DNA of 64,000 nucleotides, taken from assembly GCA_963575745.1 (NCBI GenBank), contig CAUYUJ010014196.1, positions 1 to 64,000 of the forward strand, written 5' to 3'. The notes under the pieces were generated by a model, which worked only from the letters and a program-made list of their open reading frames with translations, made no database searches and was not told the origin of the DNA. Position 1 is the stretch's first letter; every line of letters starts with the position of its first letter. Below are positions 10,201-21,082 of the stretch, one piece after another. Both the position numbers and the translations under genes were made by a program. Source of the stretch: Prorocentrum cordatum (taxonomy: Eukaryota > Sar > Dinophyceae > Prorocentrales > Prorocentraceae).

Positions 10201-10290
10201 ATGTTTATATATATATGTGTATATATATATATATAACAAAAAAAACAAAACAAAACAAAAAACAAAAAAAAAAAAAAAAAAAAAAAAACT
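10200..10290. repeat. (AT)n followed by poly-A
   Basis: A TATATA run is followed by CAAAA units and an uninterrupted A stretch of about 26 bases on the plus strand. It could be an old poly-A tail, but no retroposed coding sequence was recognised to its left. Confidence 0.8.
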
Positions 10291-10377
10291 GCGGCGCACG
10301 GCCCCCTGGGGCCCCTGCGGCGCTGGGCCTGGGCCCCCGAGCTGGGCCGCGAACCCCCCCACTTGGCGGCGCGCACA

Positions 10378-10521
10378 AGGGGGTATAGGGGGAGGGGGGA
10401 AGGCTTCTTAGAAGGAGGCTGCTTCTTAGAAGGCGCCGGCCTTACATCTACAAAGAAGGCCCGCGCCTTCTAAGAAGCAGGGGTGCTTCTGAGAAGCCTT
10501 CCCCCCTCCCCCCACCCCCCT
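10378..10521. repeat. Long stem-loop of ~60-bp arms
   Basis: The left arm (about 10378-10443) contains GGGAGGGGGGAAGGCTTCTT and GCTTCTTAGAAGGCGC and ends in GGCCTT. The right arm (about 10455-10521) is the reverse complement with a few mismatches. The loop is about a dozen bases (ACATCTACAAAG). A folded RNA or cruciform would be very stable, but no function can be assigned. Confidence 0.75.
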
Positions 10522-10779
10522 TCTGCCCGCGAACCCCCCCACCCAACGCGCCTGCCGGCGGCAGCTGCGCGGTGGCCGCGCGCCGGACCGGCACGGGCGA
10601 GATGCTCCGCGCGGCGGCGCCGACGCGCGCTGGCAGACCTCGGCGGCGGAAGAAGGCGCCCGTCACGGCGCGGCCGATGCGGCCCAGACATGTAGGAACG
10701 CCCGGTCCGAGCATGATGAGGCATCAGATGAAGGCAGGCATAGAACTGGCTGATCGGCCCGGACCAATCCGAGCGGCAA

Positions 10780-11050
10780 CACGCGGTGGAAGGCGGCAGC
10801 AGCAGCAGCAGCAGCAGGAAGAGAAGCACGCAGCAGAGGGAGGACGGGGCGAGGAGGGAAGCAGGAGGGAGACTCGAGGAGGGAGGAGCGCCCACGAAAG
10901 CATGAGAGGAAGGACGAGGAGGGAGAGGCGCCTCCGAGCGTGACGGAGGAAAGGAGGGGGGATAGAGGCAGGCGGAGAGGAGAGAGGAGGGAGGCAAGAG
11001 GGAAGGAAAGAGGAGGGAAAGCGGAAGGCTTTAGGAGGGAGGAGGGGGCG
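10780..11050. repeat. Purine-rich low-complexity DNA
   Basis: A (CAG)n start (10797-10815) passes into irregular GGAGG-rich purine sequence. No gene is seen. Confidence 0.7.
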
Positions 11051-11194
11051 GGTGACCTACACAACAGGTGGGGGCGGAGCAGGCGGGGAGGGACAACTCC
11101 ACACATGGCATCTGACCTACGGTCTTGCAGGTACAAAGGGTACTCGGGCGCTGATGCTTCGCTTCCTCCCCCTCCCTCGCTCGTATTGTGTTAC

Positions 11195-11285
11195 TCTTTT
11201 GTTTACGCTCTCTCGCTCTCTTTCTTTCTCTTTCTCTCTCTCTCTCTCTCTCTATGTATATAACTACTGTTATTTTTCTCTATAC
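11195..11285. repeat. (CT)n tract
   Basis: A CT dinucleotide run with TTTCTTT interruptions, grading into short TATATA. Confidence 0.85.
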
Positions 11286-11854
11286 CTATAGCTCCGTCGA
11301 TCATAATCAACCATGCGCCTCCCTGCTAATTCCTCTGGCCAAATCCGCCGACCCTGTCGGCGTGTGTGGTGTGTCTGTCCGGTTCCGGGAGAAAGAGACG
11401 AGGAGGACCCTGATCTCTCCCGTTGGGGGAGAAAGAAAGAGAGAGAGAGAGAGAGCACCCTTCCTTGTTCGGGGAAAGGGTTCGTGGCTTGAGGGAATTC
11501 CATCCGCTTCCTATTTCATCAAAGGGAAGCCCCTTCCCTTTGTCCCTTCCCCCGCCGGGGTCCCGGGATGGGGGGAGGGGGGGGGCGGGGGGCGAATTCG
11601 CATCCCCCGTTTGCGGCTTTTGCAGAGGGGCCCTCTGCAGTTGCGCTGGAGGAGGGGGAGGTCGCCACGACGGATCCGCATGAACGCCCCTAGACGGCCC
11701 AAGCTCCACAAGACAGCCTATGAACGCTAAAGGACGGCCAAAGGGGTCTCCCAGACGGCCAAGAGACGCCGCCCAGATACTTTTCCCCCTCGAGCGCCCC
11801 CGAATCCACGAAAAGCTGTTTTCAAAAAACCTCAGAATGCCACAACGCCTCCTA

Positions 11855-12455
11855 CTCTTCCTCCTCCTCCTCCTCCCCCTCCCCCTCCTCCTCCTCCTCC
11901 TCCTCCTCCTCCTCCTCCTCCTCCTCCTCCTCCTCCTCCTAATCATCATCGTCCTCTTCTTCATCCTACTCCTCCTCCGCCGTCTCCGCCTGCCTCCTCC
12001 CTCTCCTCCTGCTCCTCCCTCCCTCTCCTCCTCCTCCTCCTCCTCCTCCTGCTCCTCCTCCTCCGCCTCCTCCTCCTCCTCCTCCTCCTCTCCTCCTCCT
12101 CCTCCTCCCCCTCCTCCTCCTCTTCCTCCTCCTCCCCCTCCCTCCTCCTCCTCCTCCTCCTCTCCTCCTCCCTCCTCCCTCCTCCCTCCCTCCTCCTCCC
12201 CCCTCCTCCTCCTCCTCCTCCTCCTCCTCCTCCTCCTCCTCCTCCTCCTCTCCTCTCTCCTCCTCCTTCCTCTCCCCCTCCTCCTCCGCCTCCTCCTCCT
12301 CCTCCTCCTCCTCCTCCTCCTCCTCCCTCCTCCTCCTCCTCCTCCTCCTCCTCCTCCTCCTCTCTCCTCCTCCTCCTCCTCCTCCTCCTCCTCCTCCTTC
12401 CTCCTCCTCCTCCTCCTCCTCCTCCTCCTCCTCCTCCTCCTCCTCCTCCTCCTCC
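11855..12455. repeat. (CTC)n array, ~600 bp
   Basis: A nearly uninterrupted CTC/TCC pyrimidine triplet array on the plus strand with scattered CCC, CTT and CGC interruptions. All long leucine, serine, proline, arginine, glutamate or glycine homopolymer frames here come from the repeat. Confidence 0.97.
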
Positions 12456-12671
12456 GCGAGCGCATCGGAGCGAGCCCGAAGGCAGGCCAGATCGAGACCC
12501 ACCGTTCGCCAACCTGGCCGCCAGCCGCAGCCCTCAGGGCGCGAGCGCCCAGCGCTGGTGATCGAAGTAGAAGAGCAGGTACTTCCAACAACCACCTGCA
12601 CAACTATCCAGACAAACCCCAGACATCCAACCACCAAAACCAGTACGACGAGGCAGTTCAGGTGCGCGACC

Positions 12672-13060
12672 TCCTGGGCAGAAGAAGGCCACAACACACC
12701 CCCAGCGGCCAAGCGGGCTGACACCATCAACCCACCAGAAGCATGCTTTCGCACATCCGCTGCAACGAAGGGGGTGTGGCCAAAAGAAGAGGACAAGGTC
12801 CGCGGCCTCGTTGGAATACGCGCGGCCCAAACACCCCCTCAGCGGCGAACTGGGCTGACACCATCAGCCCACCAGAGGAGTGCTCACGCACATCCGCTGA
12901 AGCAAAGGGGGTGTGGCCCATAGAAGAGGCAGACCAGGTGCTCGACCTCGTAGAAAATGAAAAGGCCACAACACCCCCTCAGCAGCCAAGTGGGCTGGCA
13001 CCGTCAGCCCACCAGAAGAGCGATCTCGCGCACCCGCTGAAAAGAAGGGACGCGGCCACT
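12672..13060. repeat. Three tandem ~150-170 bp units
   Basis: Each unit contains ACACCCCCTCAGCRGCCAA, then GGGCTGRCACC, a CACCAGAAG motif and CGCACATCCGCTG. In the plus strand the first two units encode similar peptides (motifs ADTISPPEE and AKGVWPIEE) without stops. They fall in different frames and the third unit shifts again. This could be a repeated exon or merely a minisatellite. I favour the repeat. Confidence 0.6.
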
Positions 13061-13539
13061 AGAGAAGAACATCACCTCGATCGGCTCGCCGAACTTGCCT
13101 CGACGGGCTCCAGCACCGCTCCCGACACCGGGCGACGACCATCAAGGCCACGCTCCAGCTTCCTTCTGTTCTGCTCACCGTAGGCCGTGGTGGTGCACAT
13201 GCGCTGGCCCCCCACCAAAACGCTGCGCTAGACCCGACGAGTCACGGCGAAATTTCTCCGAACAAAAACACCTTCTGCACGCCGTGAACGGCCCCGCATT
13301 GAAAAGACTATGCGAACTCTTCTCCTCGGCAACCTCATCCACAACTGACGGCACATCCCCCCACGCACGATCGGCTCCCAGAAACGCTTGAGCAACCGCC
13401 CCGAAATGCCCGGCGGGGACGTCTGCCTTGCCACCGTAGTCGACCTGGGCCTGACACGCGGATCTTCCCAGCTCCGTCGGCGCACACGGAGTTGACTGAA
13501 GGTTGGCCCTGACCTTTTGTCCTCTAGCACTTTAGCACC

Positions 13540-14560
13540 CTTGCCGCAGCGCATGCAACGCATATAGCCGCCCCTGAGCTCCACAAAACGGTGCTCTTGA
13601 ATGACAAGCTGCACTTGCGCCCCTTTGGTAAGAGGTCAGGGTCCTTCCAAGCGCCTTCCAAAAACATGTATTACATGACCCGAGAAGAGTAATGGTTAAC
13701 CGCCTGGTGGTGCCTCAACTCCGCATGGTAGATGTCGGCTGAGGTTCTCGACGCAAGATGTTGGAGCGCACCTTCCTTCGCGAAGTAATCCGGCCACCAA
13801 TTGCCGTGCCACCATATGGGATGAGAGCCCATCTGTAGGTACTCATCCACGTCTTCATGTGCTGGCGCCCAGGCAACCGCGGGCGGAATTCCCTTGGCCG
13901 TTTAAATATTCCCTTGGCCGTTGAGAAGATCTTTCTCCAAATGTCAGCATGTTTGCCCGCCGAGGCTTCCGACAGAGCCGTCCAACAGTGAAACTCCACG
14001 TGCCAGACCAGCCAAGTGGGATATAACAATTCTGACGTGCGAGTGCACCACCAAGTCCTAAAATACCGCGTATCTCTTCGCTCGGCCTACTGTTTGGCAT
14101 GCTTCTGGAAGCGGCCAATGCGCTGCCCGCAGTGGCAATCCATGTTCAGACGCGTGTATCGCTGACCGCCCACGCCTGCAGAATTCTGGAATTGACGACT
14201 CAGACGCAGATCCGTCCGTGAAGATGGCGCCCGGCCAACCTGATGGGTCGGAAGCCCAGTCGCCGCAACAAAAAAAAAAGACTTGCGATTGAGCCGCAGG
14301 GGGGTCAGCAGGCGGCGGTAGAGCAAAGAAGCCCACAGAGAGTTCCAGCGTCTCTTAGTCGGGCTTACCCAGTCCATTCTGGCATCCTTTGTCCGCGAGT
14401 CACTTCTGCACCTCTAACAACCTCCCAGGCAACTCTAGCCCCCCACTCTGACCGACCCCATTCACCACTCCAGGACAAACGTGAAACCGATTACCTGGCG
14501 TATCTAGGGGCTCCTCACAAACGCGACAAGACTCCTCTCTAGCGAGGCCCATTGATTTCT
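13540..14560 (-). pseudogene. LINE 3' fragment: zinc knuckle plus RNase H, frameshifted
   Basis: Remnant of a LINE retrotransposon pol gene, read right to left. Near 14545-14480 there is a zinc-knuckle-like segment (ESCRVCEE, then RFHVCPG). At about 14180-14215 the RNase H start motif IFTDGSASESS supplies the first catalytic Asp. Near 13750-13800 the closing RNase H motif GNWWPDYFAKEGA is visible. Near 13550-13600 a CxxC finger (RCMRCGKGA) resembles the C-terminal fingers of the other LINEs here. These pieces lie in different frames, so frameshifts and at least one stop break the gene. The endonuclease and reverse transcriptase are absent. It is a dead copy, probably 5'-truncated. Confidence 0.7.
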
Positions 14561-14686
14561 GTGACTGCGTCCAAGGCGTTCCACTCGATAACGCTCGGGT
14601 ACAGGTGTGCCCAGATTCCTGGTAAGAAAGAAGGAGGAGGCATTGGAGTCATTGGAGACGGAGGAGGAGGTGTGATGGGCATGCTT

Positions 14687-14806
14687 TCCACCACCACCAC
14701 CGTAAGTTGGAGGGGGAGCGGGTCATCCTCCTCCTCCTCCCTCCTCTTCGTCCTCCTCCTTCTCGTCCTCCCTCCTCCAACTTATGGTGGTGGTGGTGGT
14801 GGAAAA
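14687..14806. repeat. Palindrome with CCACCA arms
   Basis: The left arm TTCCACCACCACCACCGTAA, followed by GTTGGAGG, pairs with the right arm CCTCCAACTTATGGTGGTGG, which continues to a final GGAA. The loop of ~60 bp is TCC-rich. The left arm has a consensus-like GTAAGT and could act as a splice donor, which is speculative. Confidence 0.65.
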
Positions 14807-15000
14807 CAAGCCGATCAAGGAGGAGGAGGAGCAGCAGGAGGAGGAAGAGGCAGCGCCGCTCCCCGCCCTTCGACACCTCCTCCGGCGGCGCCGAGGGCCG
14901 CCGCCGGCACGGCCAGCGACGGCGAAACGGCGCGCCCTGCCGCAAGCCGGGGCGCCTTCTTGGGCGCCGAGGGTGGCAGCAAGGGGGAGCGATGAGCCAT

Positions 15001-15181
15001 TACAGTCACCCCGTACAGTAAGGATGCGCGGTAAGGAAGCAAGGGCCTGGGGAGGCCATTTCGAGGCTTTTCGAGCGAGCGGGGCGCGGCCAGAGAAAGT
15101 GGCCAAGGATGGGCTGAAGGGGTAAGGATGCAAGGGTACCCTTGGGAAGGCTGCCCATCCTTACTATGCGGGTTGACTGTA
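15001..15181. mobile_element. Mariner-type MITE, family W6
   Basis: A 181-bp element from TA to TA. The left terminus begins TACAGTCACCCCGTACAGTA, and the right, read on the minus strand, begins TACAGTCAACCCGCATAGTA. They match at about 23 of 26 positions. Ends starting CAGT next to a TA duplication are typical of Tc1/mariner (Stowaway-like) elements. The body has no coding capacity. One copy was noticed. Confidence 0.75.
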
Positions 15182-15506
15182 CTCTGGGCGCCCGAAATTT
15201 GAACAAAAACTTTCGGAGCTCCGCGAGGACCTCCGAAAATGTCGGAGTTGAGGGGGTGAGATCGAATTGGAACGGAGAGCCCCCCTACCGGGAAATCGGT
15301 TTCGGTTTCGTGTTCGTGCGCGCCGTGCGTGCGGTCGAGGCGAAGCTGCGTGGGCGGGCGAGAAATAAGTCTCCTGTAGCTGAGGCGCGGCCGGACCAAA
15401 AGTCTCCCTTCGGGCAACCAGTGCCCCGAGGTGTCCCGCCGGTGTCCCGCTCGGGGGCCGGTGGCGCGCGGTGTCCCGCCGGTGTCCCGCCCGTGTCCCG
15501 TCGGTG

Positions 15507-15522
15507 TCCGATGATGATGATA

Positions 15523-15584
<62 letters not shown>

Positions 15585-15869
15585 CATGATGATGATGATG
15601 TTGATGATGTTGACGATGATGAAGATGATGATGATGATGATGATGGTGATGGTGGTGATGATGATGGTGTCCCGGTGATGATGATGATGGTGATGATGAT
15701 GATGACGATGTTGATGATGATGGTGATAGTGGTGATGATGATAATGAAGCCCCGATGATGATGATGTTGATGCTGATGTTGCTGATAATGATGAAAGTGC
15801 CCCGATGATGATGATGATGAGAATGATAATGATGATGATGATGATGATGATGATGTTGATGATGTTGAC

Positions 15870-15924
<55 letters not shown>

Positions 15925-16449
15925 GTGATGGTGATGGTGGTGATGATGACGGTGTCCCGATGATGATGATGGTGATGATGATGATGATGACGATATTGAT
16001 GATGATGATGGTGATAGTGGTGATGATGAAAATGAAGCCCTGGTGATGATGATGTTGATGATGATGTTGCTGATAATGATGATGGTGCCCCGATGATGAT
16101 GATGATGATAATAATGATGATGATGATTATGATGCGGATGATGATCATGATGATAATGATAATGATCATATGCTTTGATCATGATGATGATGATGAGGAA
16201 GATGATGATGATGACGTTCCGATGATGATGATGATGATGATGAGGTTGAAGATGATGCTGTTTATAACGATGGTGATGATGATGCCCCGATGATGATGAT
16301 AATGATAATGATGACGATGATGGTGTCCCGATGATGATGATGATGATGCTGATGATGATGAAGGTGATGATGAGGTGGTGTTGATTTTGATGATGGTGGC
16401 CCAATGGTGATGATGATGATCTGATGTTCATGATGATGGTGTCCCGATG

Positions 16450-16512
<63 letters not shown>

Positions 16513-16860
16513 GTGACGATGATGATGGTGTTCTGATGATGATGGTGCTGATGATGATGATGATGTTGCTAATGATGATGATGATGGTGTCCCGGTGATG
16601 ATGATGTTGAAGATGTTGTTCATGATCATGGTGAAGAGCTGATGATGGTGGTGTTCCGACGATGATGACGATGGTGTCCCGATCATGATGTTGTTGATGA
16701 TGATGATGGTGCCGATGATGGTGCCCCGGTGATGATGATGGTGATGATGATGATGTTGATGATGATGGTGATGAGGTGATGATGATGGTGTCCCGAAAAT
16801 GCTGATGATGATGAGGTTGATGACGTTGATGACGATGATGTTGATGATGATGATGACGTT
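15507..16860. repeat. (ATG)n compound array, ~1.35 kb
   Basis: GATGAT triplet repeats interrupted at intervals by phrases such as GGTGTCCCGATGATGATG or GGTGCCCCGATG. These give a higher-order unit of variable length (about 80-130 bp). Long histidine, methionine, isoleucine or aspartate homopolymer frames are artefacts. Confidence 0.97.
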
Positions 16861-17098
16861 GATTGTGGTATCGATTGTGGTATCGATAGTGAGATCGATA
16901 GTTAGACCGAATGTGAGATCGATTGTGACATCGAGAGTGAGTTCGATAGTGAGATCGATTGTGAGATCGATAGTCAGATCGATTGTGAGATCGATCGAAT
17001 GAAATAGATCGAGTGAGATCGATTGTGAGATCGATCGAGTGAGATTGATCGAGCGAGACCGATAGTGAGATCGATGGTGAGACCGATCGAGTGAGACG
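16860..17098. repeat. GAGATCGATAGT tandem array
   Basis: About twenty copies of a 10-16 bp unit centred on GATCGAT with GAG and AGTGA or TTGTGA spacers. It is dense in the palindrome GATC, directly follows the ATG array and is AT-rich relative to the flanks. Confidence 0.92.
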
Positions 17099-17175
17099 TT
17101 GATTCCTCCCCCCCGAACCTCCTTATCACCCGAAGGGTGGTCATATAGGTATGTTTATGTGTACGTTCTCCTTTC

Positions 17176-17378
17176 TTCGACAGAAACTGGTGCGGAAAGA
17201 ATGGGTACGAGGTCCAAGAACAAGTGTGGTCCAAAACCCAGAGCGACCGCTGTTGGGCAAGTGGCCTTCTGTCTCAAATGGACAGGGCCCGCAGCGACGC
17301 CGACAGCTGACCCTGTTCAACATGGACAGGAGCTGCTGTCGGTCTTTGTACCCATTGTTTCTGTAACCATTTGGAGCG
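17176..17378. mobile_element. MITE-like element, family W2 copy 2
   Basis: A ~200-bp palindrome. The left arm contains GGAAAGAATGGGTACGAGGT and the right arm TTTGTACCCATTGTTTCTGT. The inner sequence CTTCTGTCTCAAATGGACAG matches the copy at 49277-49489. Terminal bases have decayed and no target repeat is evident. Confidence 0.65.
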
Positions 17379-17689
17379 TACCGAATTACCGCCCGTGCCA
17401 TTGTCCCAACTGCAAGCTCGCGTGATGTGTCACTCCTGGCCTTCGCGCGTGATCCGGCAGAGACAAAGGGAGCACAAGAGGCGGTGAAGGCCCCCCAACG
17501 GGGGCGGGGTCAAGGGTGGCCGCGGCAATCCCCCTCCCGAGTAGATTGGAAGCGCATTGGTATAGACAGAATCTTTCGGAGATCCGCGCGGACGGCCGAA
17601 AACCTGCGCCTGCGCAATTCGTCATTCTCCGACCGAAGGTGCACATCGCCAGGCTGCCATGTGGGGTCCCGTCCATGCAGTAACAACGC

Positions 17690-17843
17690 TTAGGTCGGGC
17701 ATGTCCCCCTTGCAGGCAGATGTTGGATGAAACAGATAGTCGAACAACACTCGAAAAAGGTAAAACAAATACAAACATTGTCCCCAGACTATGTTTTGAC
17801 TATTTCTGCATACGCCTCCTGTGGAGGGACACGCCCGACGAAA
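17690..17843. mobile_element. MITE-like element, family W1 copy b
   Basis: The left end is GTCGGGCATGTCCCCCTTGC at 17694. The right end has CCTCCTGTGGAGGGACACGC followed by CCGAC. The imperfect 8-bp flanking repeats AACAACGC (17682-17689) and AACTACGC (17844-17851) match at 7 of 8 positions. Confidence 0.65.
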
Positions 17844-17858
17844 AACTACGCCTGTGAG

Positions 17859-18262
17859 TAGTTCCGCTGGCGCGGCGCCGCAGGCGGGCCCTGGCCCGCT
17901 CGCAGTGGCACCCAGAGAGCGACCTGCTCGCGGCTGCGCCCACCACCCCCGCCCCGGGGCGATGCGCGGCTCACCCCGACGCGCACCCTACGGAGAGAGC
18001 ATCGGATACGAACCATGAGAAGGAGGACGAGGAGGACGAGGAGGAGGACGAGGCGGACGAGGAGGAGGACGAGGAGGACGAGGAGGACGACGAGGAGGAG
18101 GACGAGGAGGAGGACGAAGAGGAGGAGCAGGAGGAGGAGGAGGCGCACACGGATTCGGAATCCAGGGCCTGGAAGCAGGTGGAACTCCAATGGAGGCTTG
18201 ACCATCGATATCACCGCTGCCCTCATCAGATAAGGAATCCTCAAGGGTCTGAAGCCTCCTAG
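17859..18262 (+). CDS. Candidate terminal exon with acidic (Glu/Asp) tract
   Basis: An open frame without an initiator, from a possible TGTGAG acceptor at 17857-17858 to a TAG stop at 18260-18262: two bases plus 134 codons. The N-terminal part is basic (RRRRRALARSQW), followed by a low-complexity Ala/Pro segment. A ~55-residue acidic tract mixes GAG, GAC and some GAA, GCG and CAG codons, so it is not a pure microsatellite. A mixed-composition tail follows (AWKQVELQWRLDHRY). W1 copy b ends about 15 bp before the presumed acceptor. Acidic tracts are common in nucleolar or chromatin-binding proteins, but no family is recognised. It may be a GA-rich repeat that happens to be open. Confidence 0.3.
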
Positions 18263-18710
18263 GGCACGTTCCTTCACGAACGCCCGCACTGTATCAGCCT
18301 GCACCGATTACGCTGTAAGCAACGTGAAGTGTGGTGGGGCCAAGATGTGGGGCTCAAAGAATCAGCCTGCTGTGACCAGCCTGGCTTGCAAGCCTTGCCG
18401 CGCGTGCATTCCTGGGGTCGCGTGGCCTGTGGCTGCGTCTGCGTCACGGGGCGTTCCTCACAACTGCCGTCCAGCTCTGGGGCTGACGTCGCAATGTGCC
18501 ACTGGCGACGGCATCGGCTGTTGTTGGTACGGAATATGAAACCAAAGGTTCGGCCTGCCCAATGCATCTCGATTCAAAGGTAAAGACCTGCGTCGACAGA
18601 CAGTCAAGCTGCTACCATCAGAAACGCCAAATTGAGGAACGGAGCCTTTTTGGCCCTAGCAGCGCCTGGGTGCACGCGGCGTGCTGGATGAGCAACCACG
18701 GAAAGACTCC
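18263..18710. other. No assignable feature
   Basis: Average-composition DNA with short overlapping frames on both strands (longest about 127 codons, which runs into a MITE). No motif, repeat or RNA gene was recognised. Confidence 0.4.
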
Positions 18711-19035
18711 CTGCCGTCGCTCGGACGTCCATATCCCGTGCATTGCTCGGTTTCGTGCGTGTTTTTATTGCTCGATGGTCCAGGATCGGGAGCGGCCAAG
18801 AGGGGGGTGTCCACGAGGGGGAGGTGCAAATCATGACCGGCGGCATGTGCGCGGCCCAGCGGGGGGGCCAGGGACGTAATGAAATAAGAAGACGCGCAAT
18901 GAAATCTGGGGAAATATCATGGCCCCCGCCATGATATCCACCCCCCTAGTCATCACCCCCCTCTTTGCCGCCCCCAACAGGATGCTCCTCGATGGTTCTC
19001 GCTGAGGAAAAAATGCACACGTCCGAGCGATGCCA
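18711..19035. mobile_element. Palindromic MITE family W4 copy 1, split by a W3 insertion
   Basis: W4 elements are ~130-bp hairpins. The left arm is TGCCGTCGCTCGGACGTCC, then GTGCATT and TTTCG. The right arm reads TGGCATCGCTCGGACGTGTG on the minus strand. The centre is CTCGATGGTCCAGGATGGTC-like. In this copy the centre is interrupted at GGTCCAGGAT by the W3 element at 18787-18978. The right half resumes with AGGATGCTCCTCGATGG. Confidence 0.8.
18787..18978. mobile_element. MITE family W3 copy 2, nested in W4
   Basis: A 192-bp insertion. The left end is CGGGAGCGGCCAAGAGGGGG, and the right end reads GTTGGGGGCGGCAAAGAGGG on the minus strand. The 5-bp target duplication AGGAT lies at 18782-18786 and 18979-18983. 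The uninterrupted W4 copy at 52465-52604 shows the empty site with one AGGAT. The interior contains CAAATCATGACC and the small palindrome ATCATGGCCCCCGCCATGAT. Confidence 0.85.
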
Positions 19036-19173
19036 GGAGACCTGTGGAACAGCGAGCCCCGTCCGAGCCCAACGTGTTCCTTCGGTCGGCGTCTTGCTTG
19101 TATGCCTCGCGTGGCCTCCAGGACGGCAAGCACAATCTGCGCCAACGCCGCTGGCCTTGTGCACACTCGGAAC

Positions 19174-19304
19174 TGGCCATCGCTCGGGCGTCCATTCCCT
19201 GTGTTTTTGTTCGGTTTCGTGCGTGGTTTTTTTCGCCACATGATCAAGGATGCTCCTCAAGGGTCCTCGCCGAGAAAAAAATACACACGTCCGAGCGATG
19301 CCAG
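19174..19304. mobile_element. Palindromic MITE family W4 copy 2
   Basis: Arms TGGCCATCGCTCGGGCGTCC and, from the right on the minus strand, TGGCATCGCTCGGACGTGTG. The T-rich GTTTTTGTTCGG and A-rich GAGAAAAAAAT segments pair in the stem. Confidence 0.75.
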
Positions 19305-19700
19305 GGGAAAGCTCTGTTCATCCCACGTCCGTGGCTCACGCTCCGCTCTGGATCAGCGCGTCGGGGAAAGGGGCAGCCGCTCCCACACCGGAAGCGGCGC
19401 CACAAGGCATCGTGAAGCGGGCACCACCCCGATGAGAGTATTGACCCAAGGCGCGCGCTTGCGCTTAAACTGCGTACCTGGCGAGAAACTCCTCGACGTC
19501 ATCCACCGTGGCCATCGTCATTCCGCGCTCGTGCCCTGGAGCGTCGTTGATGGTCTGCGCATGCTGCGTGCCAGCCAGATCAGACCGTCCCGCGTGCCCT
19601 GCGGCTGCTCGCAAGATCGAAATCGGCCCGCCAGGCGAGGCTGCACTGCAGCCAGCAGGGCGTGGAGGAGCAGGCGGGTCCGACGCGAGCCCTCGCAGCC

Positions 19701-19834
19701 AGCTTGCCATCGCTCGGACGTCCATTCCCCGTGCATTTTTCGGTTTCGCGCATGCTTTTTTGGCTCGATGGTCAAGGATGCTGCTCCATGGCCGTCGCCG
19801 AACAAAAATGCACACGTCCGAGCGATGCCAAGCT
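19701..19834. mobile_element. Palindromic MITE family W4 copy 3
   Basis: The best-paired copy. The left end AGCTTGCCATCGCTCGGACG and the inverse right end AGCTTGGCATCGCTCGGACG differ at one position. The A-rich right stem, CAAAAATGCACACG, pairs with the T-rich left stem. Confidence 0.8.
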
Positions 19835-20980
19835 AGAGGGGAGCGGCGCAGCGCGCAAGCGGACCGCTTGCCTGCACCGCGCAGCGCGATCCCCTGTCGG
19901 GGAGACGTAAGACCCGGGTACGGGGGACTCGGAAATCCCCGACGAGGTCGTCAAAAAAATGGCGAGGCCGAGCCTGCATTTTGACGAGGCCTCCCGCTGC
20001 AGACATCCCACGAAACTCCTCCTCGTCAAAATCCGAGGCGCGGTCGTCAAAAAAAGATGGCGAACCCGAGTCCTGGCAAACCCGGGTCTTACGCTCCCCC
20101 GACCCTGGAGCTCACCGCATCTCGATCTCCTTCCGCGCGCACTCTACCCGGCGCGTTGCCAGGGAGTGCCGCGGCGTCGCAGCTCACGCCAGGGACGTCG
20201 GTCCTCTGGCCCCGTGGGCGCTCGAGGCCGCCCACGGGGTATTCCTGCAGAGGCAGATGCCACCACAGAGGCCAGGAGGGCGCGAGAGACCTCCAGGACG
20301 GCCCAAGGAAATGCCCCCCAGGATGCGGCATCCTGCGGGGTATTTCCTTGGGCTGCCTCTTGGAGAGCAGGGCGATGGCGGGCGCCGTTACCCGGATTGC
20401 CCTGGGAGCGAGGAGAAGCTTGCGGAGAGGGGTTGGTCTGAAGTGATCTACCGTCGCTTCAAATAATTAGCGCCGCACACAGCAAGCAGTTTGAGCATTA
20501 TCACAGGAGGCCCCCTGAGATGGCCGGCGAGATCCCAATATACGCCTCCGGGGGAAGTCCCTCCGGGGTCCACGAGCCCGTGCGCGCACCAGGGGGTGGC
20601 GCGAGGAGGGCGGGATTCCGAACAGGAGGGGGGCTTCTGATTTCGTTTTTCACCATACCGAGCACACCATGCCCCTGGACCCCTTTCAGAGCAGGGAGCA
20701 ACAGAACACGGGAGGGGGGCTTCTGAGGAGTATGCAGCCCTCGTGGAAGCCTTACCAGCTTCTAGGGAACCCCTGTTGGGAGCCCCAGGTGCACGCCGAC
20801 GAGCCTCGTCAGACATACACCGACACGCCGTCCAGAGTCGTGGCGCTCGATGGTTCACACATGTCAGAAAGTGTGTTGTCTTCCGTGCTGCGAGGGTGGT
20901 ACCGGATTTCGAATACCCCCTGCAGCTGGGCAGAAGATCTCATGTCAGCATTGAAGTAGCACCGACCACACGAGCACCGA
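19835..20980. other. No gene seen
   Basis: GC-rich sequence with many overlapping frames up to about 160 codons. A local duplication around GACGAGG(T/C)CGTCAAAAAAA (19940-20060) and a shared CCCGGGT.CGG motif are the only patterns noticed. No conserved domain is recognisable. Confidence 0.35.
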
Positions 20981-20983
20981 AGA

Positions 20984-21082
20984 CAAAAAGGAGGAGGAGG
21001 AGGAGGAGGAGGAGGAGGAGGAGGGAAAGGAGGAGGAGGAGGAGGAGGAGGAGGAGGAGGAGGAGGAGGAGGGGGAGGAGTC
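20984..21082. repeat. (GGA)n microsatellite
   Basis: A GGA triplet run of about 95 bp, interrupted by GGGAAAGGA. Confidence 0.95.

Noticed and set aside
10200-10290. Processed pseudogene marked by a poly-A tract
   Set aside because: No coding remnant or target duplication was recognised to the left of the A run. AT and A tracts alone are not evidence.
11326-12603. Long Arg/Glu/Gly frame (425 codons) and Leu/Pro/Ser frame (333 codons)
   Set aside because: Both come from the CTC array. They are homopolymeric and cover both strands of the same repeat.
14815-16686. A 623-codon minus-strand frame rich in histidine and serine
   Set aside because: It is a translation of the GATGAT array, with no non-repeat domain.
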